This document shows, piece after piece, positions 1 through 4,967 of a stretch of 6,221 bases of DNA. The position numbers and the translations under genes are program-made. The notes under the pieces are model-generated. The model was not told the DNA's origin and did not search any database. It saw only the letters and a list, made by a program, of their open reading frames with translations. The stretch's first letter is position 1, and every line of letters begins with the position of its first letter. This DNA is from Chloroflexota bacterium. GTDB taxonomy: Bacteria > Chloroflexota > Dehalococcoidia > Lucifugimonadales > Lucifugimonadaceae. The stretch spans positions 1 to 6,221 of the forward strand of contig JAURLM010000196.1 of assembly GCA_030831265.1 (NCBI GenBank), in the 5' to 3' direction.

Positions 1-964
1 AGTGTGGCACGTAGTGATCGCTGGGGATAACTCCCAGCTTGCCCGCGTTGTAGTCGCTGAAGGCCTGGTATAGCTCATCTTTAGTGTTCATAACGAATGG
101 GCCATACCATGCGATTGGCTCTCGAATCGGCTTTCCGCCTAGAAGGACAATCTCCAACTCGGGTGTGTGAGAATCCTGCTCGCTGTCCGCCTTCACTACG
201 ATGTGATCGCCCGCCCCGAACACGATTGCCTGCCCGGTTCGTATGGCGTGGCCGGTCGAACCGGCTTTGCCTCGACCTGCGAGCACGTAGCCGAGCGCGT
301 TGTACTGCGGGTTCCACGGCACTTCGAGTTGCGCTCCTGCACTGATTGTGACGTGAACCATTGTGATTGGCGAATAGGTGATGCCTGGGCCGGGATGACC
401 GCTAAGCTCACCCGCTATCACGCGGAGCAGCGCTCCGCCATCGTGGGACGAAATGAGAGACAGGTTCTTGCGCGATATGTCCTGGTAGCGCGGCGGTGCC
501 CATTTTTTGTCCTTCGGCAGGTTCACCCAGAGCTGAAGCCCATGAACTACACCGCCTTCGAGCACAATCTCTTCCGTGGGTGCTTCGATGTGCAGAATCC
601 CGGCTCCCGCGGTCATCCATTGCGTGTCACCGTCCGAGATGATTCCGCCGCCACCGTTCGAGTCGCGATGCTTGAACACACCGTCGATCATGTAGGTGAC
701 TGTCTCGAAGCCACGATGCGGATGCCACGGCGTGCCCTTGGCTTCACCTGCGCGGTACTCTACTTCGCCCATCTGATCCATCATGATGAACGGGTCGAGA
801 TGCTCCAACGGGATTCCGGAGAATGCGCGGCGAACGGGGAATCCTTCACCTTCGAAGCCGCTCGGTGCAGTTGTGACCGCACGCACGGCGCGCTCGGTCG
901 AATCGATACCGGGTCGCTGGACTCTTGGCAGAGTGAGTATGTTTTCAACGGTTACTGCGGGCAT
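1..964 (-). CDS. Pirin family protein (cupin), C-terminus cut by window edge
   Basis: Translating leftward from the ATG at 964-962 gives 321 codons with no stop before the window edge. The pirin signature is clear. WHPHRGFETVTYMIDG (residues 80-95) is followed by HRDSNGGGG and by GDTQWMTAGAGILHIE (112-127). Family knowledge places the cupin metal ligands at His81, His83, His125 and Glu127, and all four are present. The second cupin half follows, and the tail has the usual LYQAFSDYNAGKLG ending. Pirins are about 290-320 residues, so only a few residues are probably missing. Cytosolic pirins bind Fe or another metal; some are quercetin dioxygenases and others bind partner proteins such as pyruvate dehydrogenase E1. 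The specific role here cannot be read. GAAAG lies about 7 bases before the start codon. The gene is 129 bp downstream of the GNAT gene and may have its own promoter. Confidence 0.95.
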   Translation of the reverse strand, partial: MPAVTVENILTLPRVQRPGIDSTERAVRAVTTAPSGFEGEGFPVRRAFSGIPLEHLDPFIMMDQMGEVEYRAGEAKGTPWHPHRGFETVTYMIDGVFKHRDSNGGGGIISDGDTQWMTAGAGILHIEAPTEEIVLEGGVVHGLQLWVNLPKDKKWAPPRYQDISRKNLSLISSHDGGALLRVIAGELSGHPGPGITYSPITMVHVTISAGAQLEVPWNPQYNALGYVLAGRGKAGSTGHAIRTGQAIVFGAGDHIVVKADSEQDSHTPELEIVLLGGKPIREPIAWYGPFVMNTKDELYQAFSDYNAGKLGVIPSDHYVPH

Positions 965-1018
965 TTCTTTACTTTCAGAATCAGTGAAGCTATGCGGTTG
1001 CCTGGCTGCGCAAAAGTA

Positions 1019-1027
1019 ATTGTAACA
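1019..1027 (-). promoter_or_regulatory. Candidate extended -10 promoter for the pirin gene
   Basis: On the minus strand the gap before the pirin gene reads TGTTACAAT, an extended -10 element (TG, one base, TACAAT; 5 of 6 matches to TATAAT). It would start a transcript near 1012, leaving a leader of about 48 bases. I see no good -35 box 16-18 bases upstream, which an extended -10 can tolerate. The match is short, so chance is possible. Confidence 0.35.
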
Positions 1028-1093
1028 GCAACTATCTCATGCTGTCTGTAATTCGTTGGCGGGCAATTAGCCGGTTGGTACGGTTCCTTCGGG

Positions 1094-1576
1094 CTACGCT
1101 TCCAGTACCAGCACTTTGATGGGGGCAGGGTTGAAACCGCAGCTTGCGAGGGAGTCGGCATCACGGCTGTCACGGGCCTGTAGTACCGAGTAGATGTGCT
1201 GCATTCCCTGGCGCTTGGTGTCGGCTTTGAGGCCGTCGATCAGCTTGCGACCGATTCCGCGTTTTCGGTGGTCGGGATGAACTGCAAGTGCCACGACACG
1301 AACTCCGGGTGGAAGGCCGTAGCCGGAGCTGTGACGTTCAGCGAGAAGAAAGCCGACCACTTTGCCGTTGGTTTCTGCTACCTGTGAGCCTGACCACGGG
1401 AGCGAGTGTGTGCCGAGCCGCGAGTAGGCAAGAAAGCGGTCGACGTACTCTGCCCAGTTTGAAGAACGGTCCTGCCCCAGGATTGACGCATCCAGGTCAC
1501 GAACCCCGTCCGCGTCTTCTTTCTGGAGTCTCCTGACGGTTATCGTACTTCCAATCTCATTCGATGATGTAGTCAT
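1094..1576 (-). CDS. GNAT family N-acetyltransferase
   Basis: This 160-residue protein has the layout of a single-domain Gcn5-related N-acetyltransferase, which moves an acetyl group from acetyl-CoA to an amine. Strand beta 1 (ITVRRLQKEDADGV, residues 12-25) is followed by helices with WAEYVDRFL (41-49) and by beta 3 GKVVGFLLAE (71-80). Motif A is VRVVALAVHPDHRKRGIGRKLIDGL (92-116, shown here only as its parts): the beta 4 strand ends in AVHP, and the RKRGIG loop (104-109) fits the RxxGxG/A pyrophosphate-binding pattern. The C-terminal part ends CGFNPAPIKVLVLEA. The open frame extends 46 codons further upstream, to 1714. The ATG at 1576 is preferred because GGGGAG lies 7 bases before it, the length is normal, and the long start would fall inside the terminator hairpin. 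The substrate is unknown: it could be a protein N-terminus, an antibiotic or a small amine. Confidence 0.9.
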   Translation of the reverse strand: MTTSSNEIGSTITVRRLQKEDADGVRDLDASILGQDRSSNWAEYVDRFLAYSRLGTHSLPWSGSQVAETNGKVVGFLLAERHSSGYGLPPGVRVVALAVHPDHRKRGIGRKLIDGLKADTKRQGMQHIYSVLQARDSRDADSLASCGFNPAPIKVLVLEA

Positions 1577-1583
1577 TGCCAAA

Positions 1584-1589
1584 CTCCCC
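1584..1589 (-). promoter_or_regulatory. Ribosome binding site fixing the GNAT start
   Basis: GGGGAG on the minus strand sits 7 bases before the ATG at 1576. It favours that start over the upstream in-frame ATG at 1714, which has no comparable site and lies within a terminator stem. Confidence 0.75.
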
Positions 1590-1658
1590 GTGGTGTTCCG
1601 AGTAGCATTGCGGACAGTATCCGATATTGCGTTTTCGTGAATATTCCACTGTTGCAGC

Positions 1659-1667
1659 ATTATTGCA
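1659..1667 (-). promoter_or_regulatory. Candidate extended -10 promoter for the GNAT gene
   Basis: The minus strand reads TGCAATAAT, that is TG, one base, then AATAAT (5 of 6 to TATAAT). It lies between the terminator at 1713-1748 and the GNAT start. Transcription would begin near 1652, with a leader of about 75 bases. No convincing -35 box is visible. A promoter is expected here because the terminator separates this gene from the RRM gene. Confidence 0.3.
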
Positions 1668-1712
1668 CACAGTGAAACGCTGTTCTGGCTGACAGGACTT
1701 GTTGTGATAAGC

Positions 1713-1748
1713 AAAAGCCCCCTGGAGGTAAAATTCCAGGGGGCTTTT
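1713..1748 (-). terminator. Symmetrical (probably bidirectional) intrinsic terminator after the RRM gene
   Basis: AAAAGCCCCCTGGA (1713-1726) and TCCAGGGGGCTTTT (1735-1748) are perfect inverted repeats of 14 bp around an 8-base loop. The stem core is GC-rich and the outer four pairs are A-T. Either strand's transcript therefore ends the hairpin with four U residues. It lies 30 bp after the RRM stop codon, so its clear role is to end that minus-strand transcript. It could also stop plus-strand transcripts. Confidence 0.9.
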
Positions 1749-1778
1749 ATCTATTCGATCAACTGATCGGCAGGCGGA

Positions 1779-2069
1779 CTACCAGCGTCGGCCGCCACCA
1801 CCACCGCCACCGCTGTTGCTGCGAGGAGCCCGTGGCTTGGCCTCGTTGACGGTGAGCGGGCGACCGTTAAGGTCGCTCTCGTTCAATGCACTGATAGCTG
1901 TTGCAGCTTCTGCGCTGTTTGGCATTTCGACGAAGCCGAAGCCACGTGAGCGGCCGGATTCGCGGTCCATTACGACCTGTGCAGTGTCGACTGTCCCGTA
2001 CTGGGAGAACGCTTGACGAAGACCGTCATCGCGTGTTTCGAAACTGAGATTACCTACAAATATGTTCAT
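1779..2069 (-). CDS. RRM-domain, glycine-tailed RNA-binding protein
   Basis: This 96-residue protein is a single RNA recognition motif plus a short tail. RNP2 is IFVGNL (residues 3-8) and RNP1 is RGFGFVEM (42-49), with the aromatic RNA-stacking positions Phe4, Phe44 and Phe46 intact. The LNGRPLTVNEAKPR segment (67-80) closes the domain. The tail is SNS, seven glycines (87-93) and RRW. This matches the small bacterial RRM proteins known from cyanobacteria and other phyla, which bind RNA in the cytosol and are often cold-induced or help localise mRNA. The start is well supported by AGGAG 6 bases before the ATG. The gene stands alone, with a 253-bp upstream gap and an intrinsic terminator 30 bp downstream. 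Its target RNAs are unknown. Confidence 0.96.
   Translation of the reverse strand: MNIFVGNLSFETRDDGLRQAFSQYGTVDTAQVVMDRESGRSRGFGFVEMPNSAEAATAISALNESDLNGRPLTVNEAKPRAPRSNSGGGGGGGRRW
1791..1811 (-). repeat. GGN triplet repeat encoding seven glycines
   Basis: Seven consecutive GGC/GGT codons encode residues 87-93 of the RRM protein. The plus strand reads as a run of gcc and acc triplets. Such runs can gain or lose codons by slippage, which would change the tail length without shifting the frame. Confidence 0.7.
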
Positions 2070-2075
2070 GTTGCG

Positions 2076-2080
2076 CTCCT
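2076..2080 (-). promoter_or_regulatory. Ribosome binding site of the RRM gene
   Basis: AGGAG on the minus strand lies 6 bases before the ATG at 2069, a near-ideal arrangement. It sits in a locally AT-rich stretch (2080-2100). Confidence 0.75.
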
Positions 2081-2160
2081 AAATAAGCACCTAAAATTAA
2101 GCCCGGATTGGACGGTGAACGGATCATTCAGGCTTTGTTAGAGGTGAAGAGGACGCGTAA

Positions 2161-2180
2161 ACAAGTTCAACCAAGATCAA
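2161..2180. repeat. Imperfect tandem 10-mer in the RRM upstream region
   Basis: Two adjacent 10-mers, ACAAGTTCAA and CCAAGATCAA, match at 8 of 10 positions. They lie about 90 bp upstream of the RRM start, in the 253-bp gap between the E1 beta and RRM genes. The spacing of one helical turn could suit a regulator, but a chance match is likely. I see no strong promoter in this gap. Confidence 0.2.
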
Positions 2181-2263
2181 TAACTTAACAATAGCAGGTA
2201 AACCAGATGCGTGCCGAAATCACGCGCTGAATATCCGCAATGCGGTGGTTTGCGGCTTGAACA

Positions 2264-2312
2264 GGCAGAAATCTGCCGAGCAGCATCGACAGATATGCGG
2301 CGATGCTGCTCG
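2264..2312 (-). terminator. Double hairpin after the E1 beta gene, possible transcript end
   Basis: CGAGCAGCATCG (2277-2288) and CGATGCTGCTCG (2301-2312) form a perfect 12-bp stem around a 12-base loop, 10 bp after the E1 beta stop codon. A second small hairpin, GGCAGA-AA-TCTGCC (2264-2277), directly abuts it on the downstream side. There is no proper U-tract after either stem. This may be a weak or Rho-assisted terminator, or a 3' end that protects the mRNA from exonucleases. Confidence 0.55.
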
Positions 2313-2322
2313 TAAAGGGCGT

Positions 2323-3288
2323 TTATTCCAAGGTTGTGCGAACTGCGGCCTTGATCTTTTCCGGGTTCGGGTAGACCAGTGATTCCAACGAAGGCGTGTA
2401 GGGGATGTGGACCTGTTCGGCCGCCACTTTCTGAATTGGCGCCTGCAGTGACCAGAACCCTTCCTGTGCCACGATGGATGCGATCTCGCTGGCTGCGCTG
2501 CACACCTTGTGGGCAGGGTCAGCAATGATCAGCCGGCCTGTCTTTTCCACCGAATCAAGAATCGCCTTCTTGTCCAGCGGAACCAGCGTGCGTGGGTCGA
2601 TGATCTCGACCGATACACCCTCGTTGGAAAGTTCGTCAGCAGCTCGTTCTGCGTGGCCGACTGCTCCTGCGATGGCGACGATGGTTGCGTCAGTGCCTTC
2701 TCGGACAACGCGAGCCTTGCCGAACGGGATTGCGTCCTGGTTGTCCGGCACCTCACCGCGCATTCCGAACAGCGTGCCGTCTTCGAAGACGATGCACGGG
2801 TCGTTGTCCCGGATGGACTGCTTGAGCAGCCCTTTCATGTCGGCCGGGTTGGAAGGAACGATGATCTTCAGACCCGGCATGTTCATGAACATAGGGTAGC
2901 TGCGGTCTGAGTGGTGGGCTGCTGAGCCGCCGCCGTAGTACATCGTTGCCCGGAACGTGACCGGCAGGGTTGCCTGTCCGCCGAACATGTACCGCATCTT
3001 GGCGGCCTGGCTGATGATCTGGTCCATCGCCACCCACATGAAGCTGGTTAGCGTCTCGACGACTGGTCGCATACCGACCAGTGATGAGCCGATTGCGGCT
3101 CCAAAGAAGCCGTTCTCAGAAAGCGGGGTGTCCAGCACGCGCTTCTCACCAAACTCGGTCAGAAGGTTTGCTGTTGCGCCATACACGGCTCTGCGGATGT
3201 CTTCACCCATGATGTAGACGGACTCATCACGTCGCATCTCTTCAACAAGTGCCTGGTTGATCGCCTCGACGAATACTGTCTGCGCCAT
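2323..3288 (-). CDS. 2-oxoacid dehydrogenase E1 component, beta subunit
   Basis: This 321-residue protein has the length and order of the E1 beta subunit of pyruvate, branched-chain or acetoin dehydrogenase-type complexes. The N-terminal pyrimidine-binding half has MGED (27-30) and DTPLSENGFFGAAIG (53-67). Glu58 sits at the position that activates the thiamine N1'. MDQIISQAAKMRYMFGGQ (88-105) follows, then PGLKIIVPSNPADMKGL. The transketolase C-terminal domain carries EIIDPRTLVPLD and the HIPYTPSLE ending. The segment usually reading QHSQS is HHSDRS here (125-130), with the conserved His kept at 126. The usual GFGAEI near the end is replaced by SAASEI. GAGAAG lies 5 bases before the ATG. It follows E1 alpha by 57 bp, consistent with an alpha2beta2 enzyme. 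The substrate cannot be decided; pyruvate, acetoin or branched-chain acids are all possible. Confidence 0.94.
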   Translation of the reverse strand: MAQTVFVEAINQALVEEMRRDESVYIMGEDIRRAVYGATANLLTEFGEKRVLDTPLSENGFFGAAIGSSLVGMRPVVETLTSFMWVAMDQIISQAAKMRYMFGGQATLPVTFRATMYYGGGSAAHHSDRSYPMFMNMPGLKIIVPSNPADMKGLLKQSIRDNDPCIVFEDGTLFGMRGEVPDNQDAIPFGKARVVREGTDATIVAIAGAVGHAERAADELSNEGVSVEIIDPRTLVPLDKKAILDSVEKTGRLIIADPAHKVCSAASEIASIVAQEGFWSLQAPIQKVAAEQVHIPYTPSLESLVYPNPEKIKAAVRTTLE

Positions 3289-3345
3289 TTTGTCTTCTCG
3301 GATTCTTTACTGATGTGGTGCTTAAAGATTGGTTGTCGTGAGTAA

Positions 3346-4335
3346 CTACGGAGCCGGTATCTCGTCAGCCCACATGTCCTCGAAAAGCGCTTCAGGGCCG
3401 GGGAACGGACTGTTTCGTGCGAACTCTACGGAGCCTTCGACTTCCTTCAGCACCTCTGCGCTGACGGCGTCGCACTCTTCCTGGGTGGCGATACCCTGTG
3501 AGATCAGTCGTTCGGTGTGAATCACCAGCGGGTCACGCTTGCGCCAGGCGTCTATCTCTTCCTGCGTGCGGTACTCTCCGCGGCGTACACGGCCAAGTCC
3601 CAGCGAATGCTCTTCGTAGCGGAACGTCAGGCCCTCGATAAGCGTTGGGCCTTCGCCAGCCCTTGCACGGCGCACTGCCTCAGTCGTGGCCTCGTACATG
3701 GCGATGCAGTCCTGGCCATCTACGAGGACTCCCGGCATGTTGTAGGCCGATGCTCGGTCTGAGATGTGCTCGACAGCGACGGAGTTGCGGTATGAGGTCG
3801 TCACTGCGAACTGGTTGTTCTCGCAGAGGAAGATGACCGGCAGCTTCCAGAGTGCGGCAAGGTTCATAGATTCGTGGCACGCTCCCTGGTTGGAGGCACC
3901 GTCACCGAAGAAGACCATAGACACAAAGTCTTCACCGCGGATGTGAGACGCCAGTGCAGCTCCAGTCGCTACAGGGACGGAGGATGCGACGATGCCTGAC
4001 TCTCCAAGGATGCCGATGGAGAAGTCGGCGAGGTGCATTGAGCCGCCTTTGCCCTTGCAGTAGCCGCCAACACGTCCGTAAAGCTCTGCCATTGCGCCGT
4101 TAACGGAACCGCCCTTGGCGAGCGGGTGACCGTGTGAGCGGTGGTTTCCGGCGATGTAGTCGGTAGATTCAAGTGCGAGGCATGCGCCGACCGCCACAGC
4201 TTCTTCACCGATGTAAGGGTGAGCACCGCCAGCGAATTCACCGGCGCTGTGCATCTCCATCACCTTCTCTTCGAAGTGACGGATGGTCCACATGCGTCGA
4301 AGCATCAGCATCAGTGTTTCTTTTGAGATTTCCAA
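3346..4335 (-). CDS. 2-oxoacid dehydrogenase E1 component, alpha subunit
   Basis: This 329-residue protein has the full E1 alpha fold for thiamine-diphosphate-dependent decarboxylation of a 2-oxoacid and transfer to lipoyl-E2. HPYIGEEAVAVG (39-50) and NHRSHGHPLAKG (64-75) come first, then GGYCKGKGGSMH (90-101). The ThDP/Mg motif begins GDGASNQG (144-151) and ends ENN (172-174), a normal spacing. The loop usually containing GHS-x-SD reads EEHSLGLG here: His243 is kept, but the preceding Gly and the Ser-Asp are lost. The start is TTG at 4335-4333, supported by GGGAG 8 bases upstream; the first ATG would be codon 9. A perfect -10 box lies 94 bp upstream. The E1 beta gene follows, but no E2 or E3 gene is present in the window. 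Acetoin dehydrogenase E1 alpha is an alternative reading. Confidence 0.94.
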   Translation of the reverse strand: MEISKETLMLMLRRMWTIRHFEEKVMEMHSAGEFAGGAHPYIGEEAVAVGACLALESTDYIAGNHRSHGHPLAKGGSVNGAMAELYGRVGGYCKGKGGSMHLADFSIGILGESGIVASSVPVATGAALASHIRGEDFVSMVFFGDGASNQGACHESMNLAALWKLPVIFLCENNQFAVTTSYRNSVAVEHISDRASAYNMPGVLVDGQDCIAMYEATTEAVRRARAGEGPTLIEGLTFRYEEHSLGLGRVRRGEYRTQEEIDAWRKRDPLVIHTERLISQGIATQEECDAVSAEVLKEVEGSVEFARNSPFPGPEALFEDMWADEIPAP

Positions 4336-4343
4336 ACGTGTCG

Positions 4344-4348
4344 CTCCC
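4344..4348 (-). promoter_or_regulatory. Ribosome binding site deciding the TTG start of E1 alpha
   Basis: GGGAG on the minus strand is 8 bases before the TTG at 4335. It would be 32 bases from the first in-frame ATG (4311), too far to serve it, so TTG is the better start. Confidence 0.65.
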
Positions 4349-4390
4349 GTGTGTTGTTACTGGCGTTTGCAGGCATTGAGCGTGATATCT

Positions 4391-4421
4391 GCCGGTGAAC
4401 CGTAGTACAGCGTGTACCGGC
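4391..4421 (-). repeat. Inverted repeat at the 5' end of the predicted E1 transcript
   Basis: GCCGGT (4391-4396) pairs with ACCGGC (4416-4421) around 19 bases, which contain a smaller TACA-CGC-TGTA hairpin. The repeat begins within a base or so of the transcript start predicted from the -10 box. It could form a 5' stem-loop that stabilises the mRNA, or be an operator over the start site. The outer stem is only 6 bp, so its biological role is uncertain. Confidence 0.35.
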
Positions 4422-4428
4422 GCAGCGG

Positions 4429-4434
4429 ATTATA
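4429..4434 (-). promoter_or_regulatory. Candidate -10 box (TATAAT) for the E1 alpha-beta operon
   Basis: A perfect TATAAT lies on the minus strand in the gap between the methyltransferase stop and the E1 alpha start. Transcription would begin near 4422, giving a leader of about 86 bases. The region 16-18 bases upstream has no good TTGACA match (GACTCA at 17), so a regulator may be needed or the -35 may be weak. Confidence 0.45.
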
Positions 4435-4490
4435 GACCCGTTCGAGCGAAATGAGTCGGCCAGAGTCGAATTTGCCGAATAAATCAGCCC

Positions 4491-4967
4491 TTAAAACCAT
4501 CTGCGGACGCGCGTCTGATAGGCGGTGTAGTCGTCTTTCAGCAGGGCTGTGAGATACCGCTCCTCTGCCGGGACGACCCACAGAGCGAGGATTGCGAAGC
4601 CGAACGGAATCCCAATTAGCACGGTGAGGGAGTTGATAAGCAGTCCGAAGCCGATTGCTGTGATGACAAGGGAGACGTAGCTGGGGTTGCGGCTGAACCG
4701 GAATGGACCGTTGTCGATGATTTTATGAGTGCCGTGGCCGGGTTCAGGATGTTCTCCCTGGCTGACCATTGTCCAGACCGACCAGAGTCCGAGCATTGTG
4801 CCGATGACCATGAGCGGTGCGCCGGTGGCGAACGCCAGGGTATCCGGCAAGGGAGAAAAATCCCAGAGGAAGTGAACGCCGAGGCCGATCAACACCGGAA
4901 TGCCGAAGAGGATGAACGGGTAAGTGGGTAAGTTCAGGACAGGCGTTTCGCTGGGAGATTTGTTCAT
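4491..4967 (-). CDS. ICMT/PEMT-family membrane methyltransferase
   Basis: This 158-residue protein matches the isoprenylcysteine carboxyl methyltransferase / phospholipid methyltransferase superfamily, integral membrane enzymes that use S-adenosylmethionine. Hydrophobic segments are at about 17-35, 44-67 and a pair within 98-132. The SAM-binding half has NGPFRFSRNPSYVS (86-99), corresponding to the family's GPYRYxRNPxY. The C-terminal AEERYLTALLKDDYTAYQTRVRRWF pattern falls at 134-158, with the conserved Glu135-Glu136 and the closing RW. Bacterial members lack known prenylated substrates and may methylate lipids, thiols or other small molecules, so the substrate is unknown. The start codon overlaps the flavoprotein stop as ATGA, and no good separate ribosome binding site is seen, which suggests translational coupling. 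Confidence 0.88.
   Translation of the reverse strand: MNKSPSETPVLNLPTYPFILFGIPVLIGLGVHFLWDFSPLPDTLAFATGAPLMVIGTMLGLWSVWTMVSQGEHPEPGHGTHKIIDNGPFRFSRNPSYVSLVITAIGFGLLINSLTVLIGIPFGFAILALWVVPAEERYLTALLKDDYTAYQTRVRRWF

Larger units (their letters stand above)
4357..4500 (-). other. Possible 47-codon small ORF, probably not a gene
   Basis: An ATG at 4500, overlapping the last codons of the methyltransferase gene, opens 47 codons ending at TAA 4357 (starting MVLRADLFGKFDSGR, ending NACKRQ). Coupling to the preceding gene is conceivable. However, there is no ribosome binding site, no family is recognised, and the frame runs through the TATAAT box and inverted repeat that better explain this gap. It is listed only for completeness. 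Confidence 0.12.

Noticed and set aside
167..1051. 294-codon open frame on the plus strand
   Set aside because: It is antisense to the pirin gene, its protein has no recognisable motif and is rich in Arg, His and Cys, and the minus-strand reading has complete pirin signatures.
1577..1714. N-terminal extension of the GNAT gene to the ATG at 1714
   Set aside because: That ATG falls inside the terminator hairpin and the extra 46 residues show no domain. A strong ribosome binding site marks the ATG at 1576.
2177..2525. Minus-strand frames of 101 and 108 codons covering the end of E1 beta and the downstream gap
   Set aside because: Most of each lies out of frame inside E1 beta, and neither shows a family motif or a ribosome binding site.
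4440..4490. Possible terminator after the methyltransferase (TCGGC...GCCGA)
   Set aside because: It has only a 5-bp stem with a 13-base loop and no U-tract, so it is not distinguishable from chance.
4501..4581. Start of a 74-codon minus-strand frame overlapping the methyltransferase
   Set aside because: This part is an out-of-frame shadow of the well-supported methyltransferase gene.
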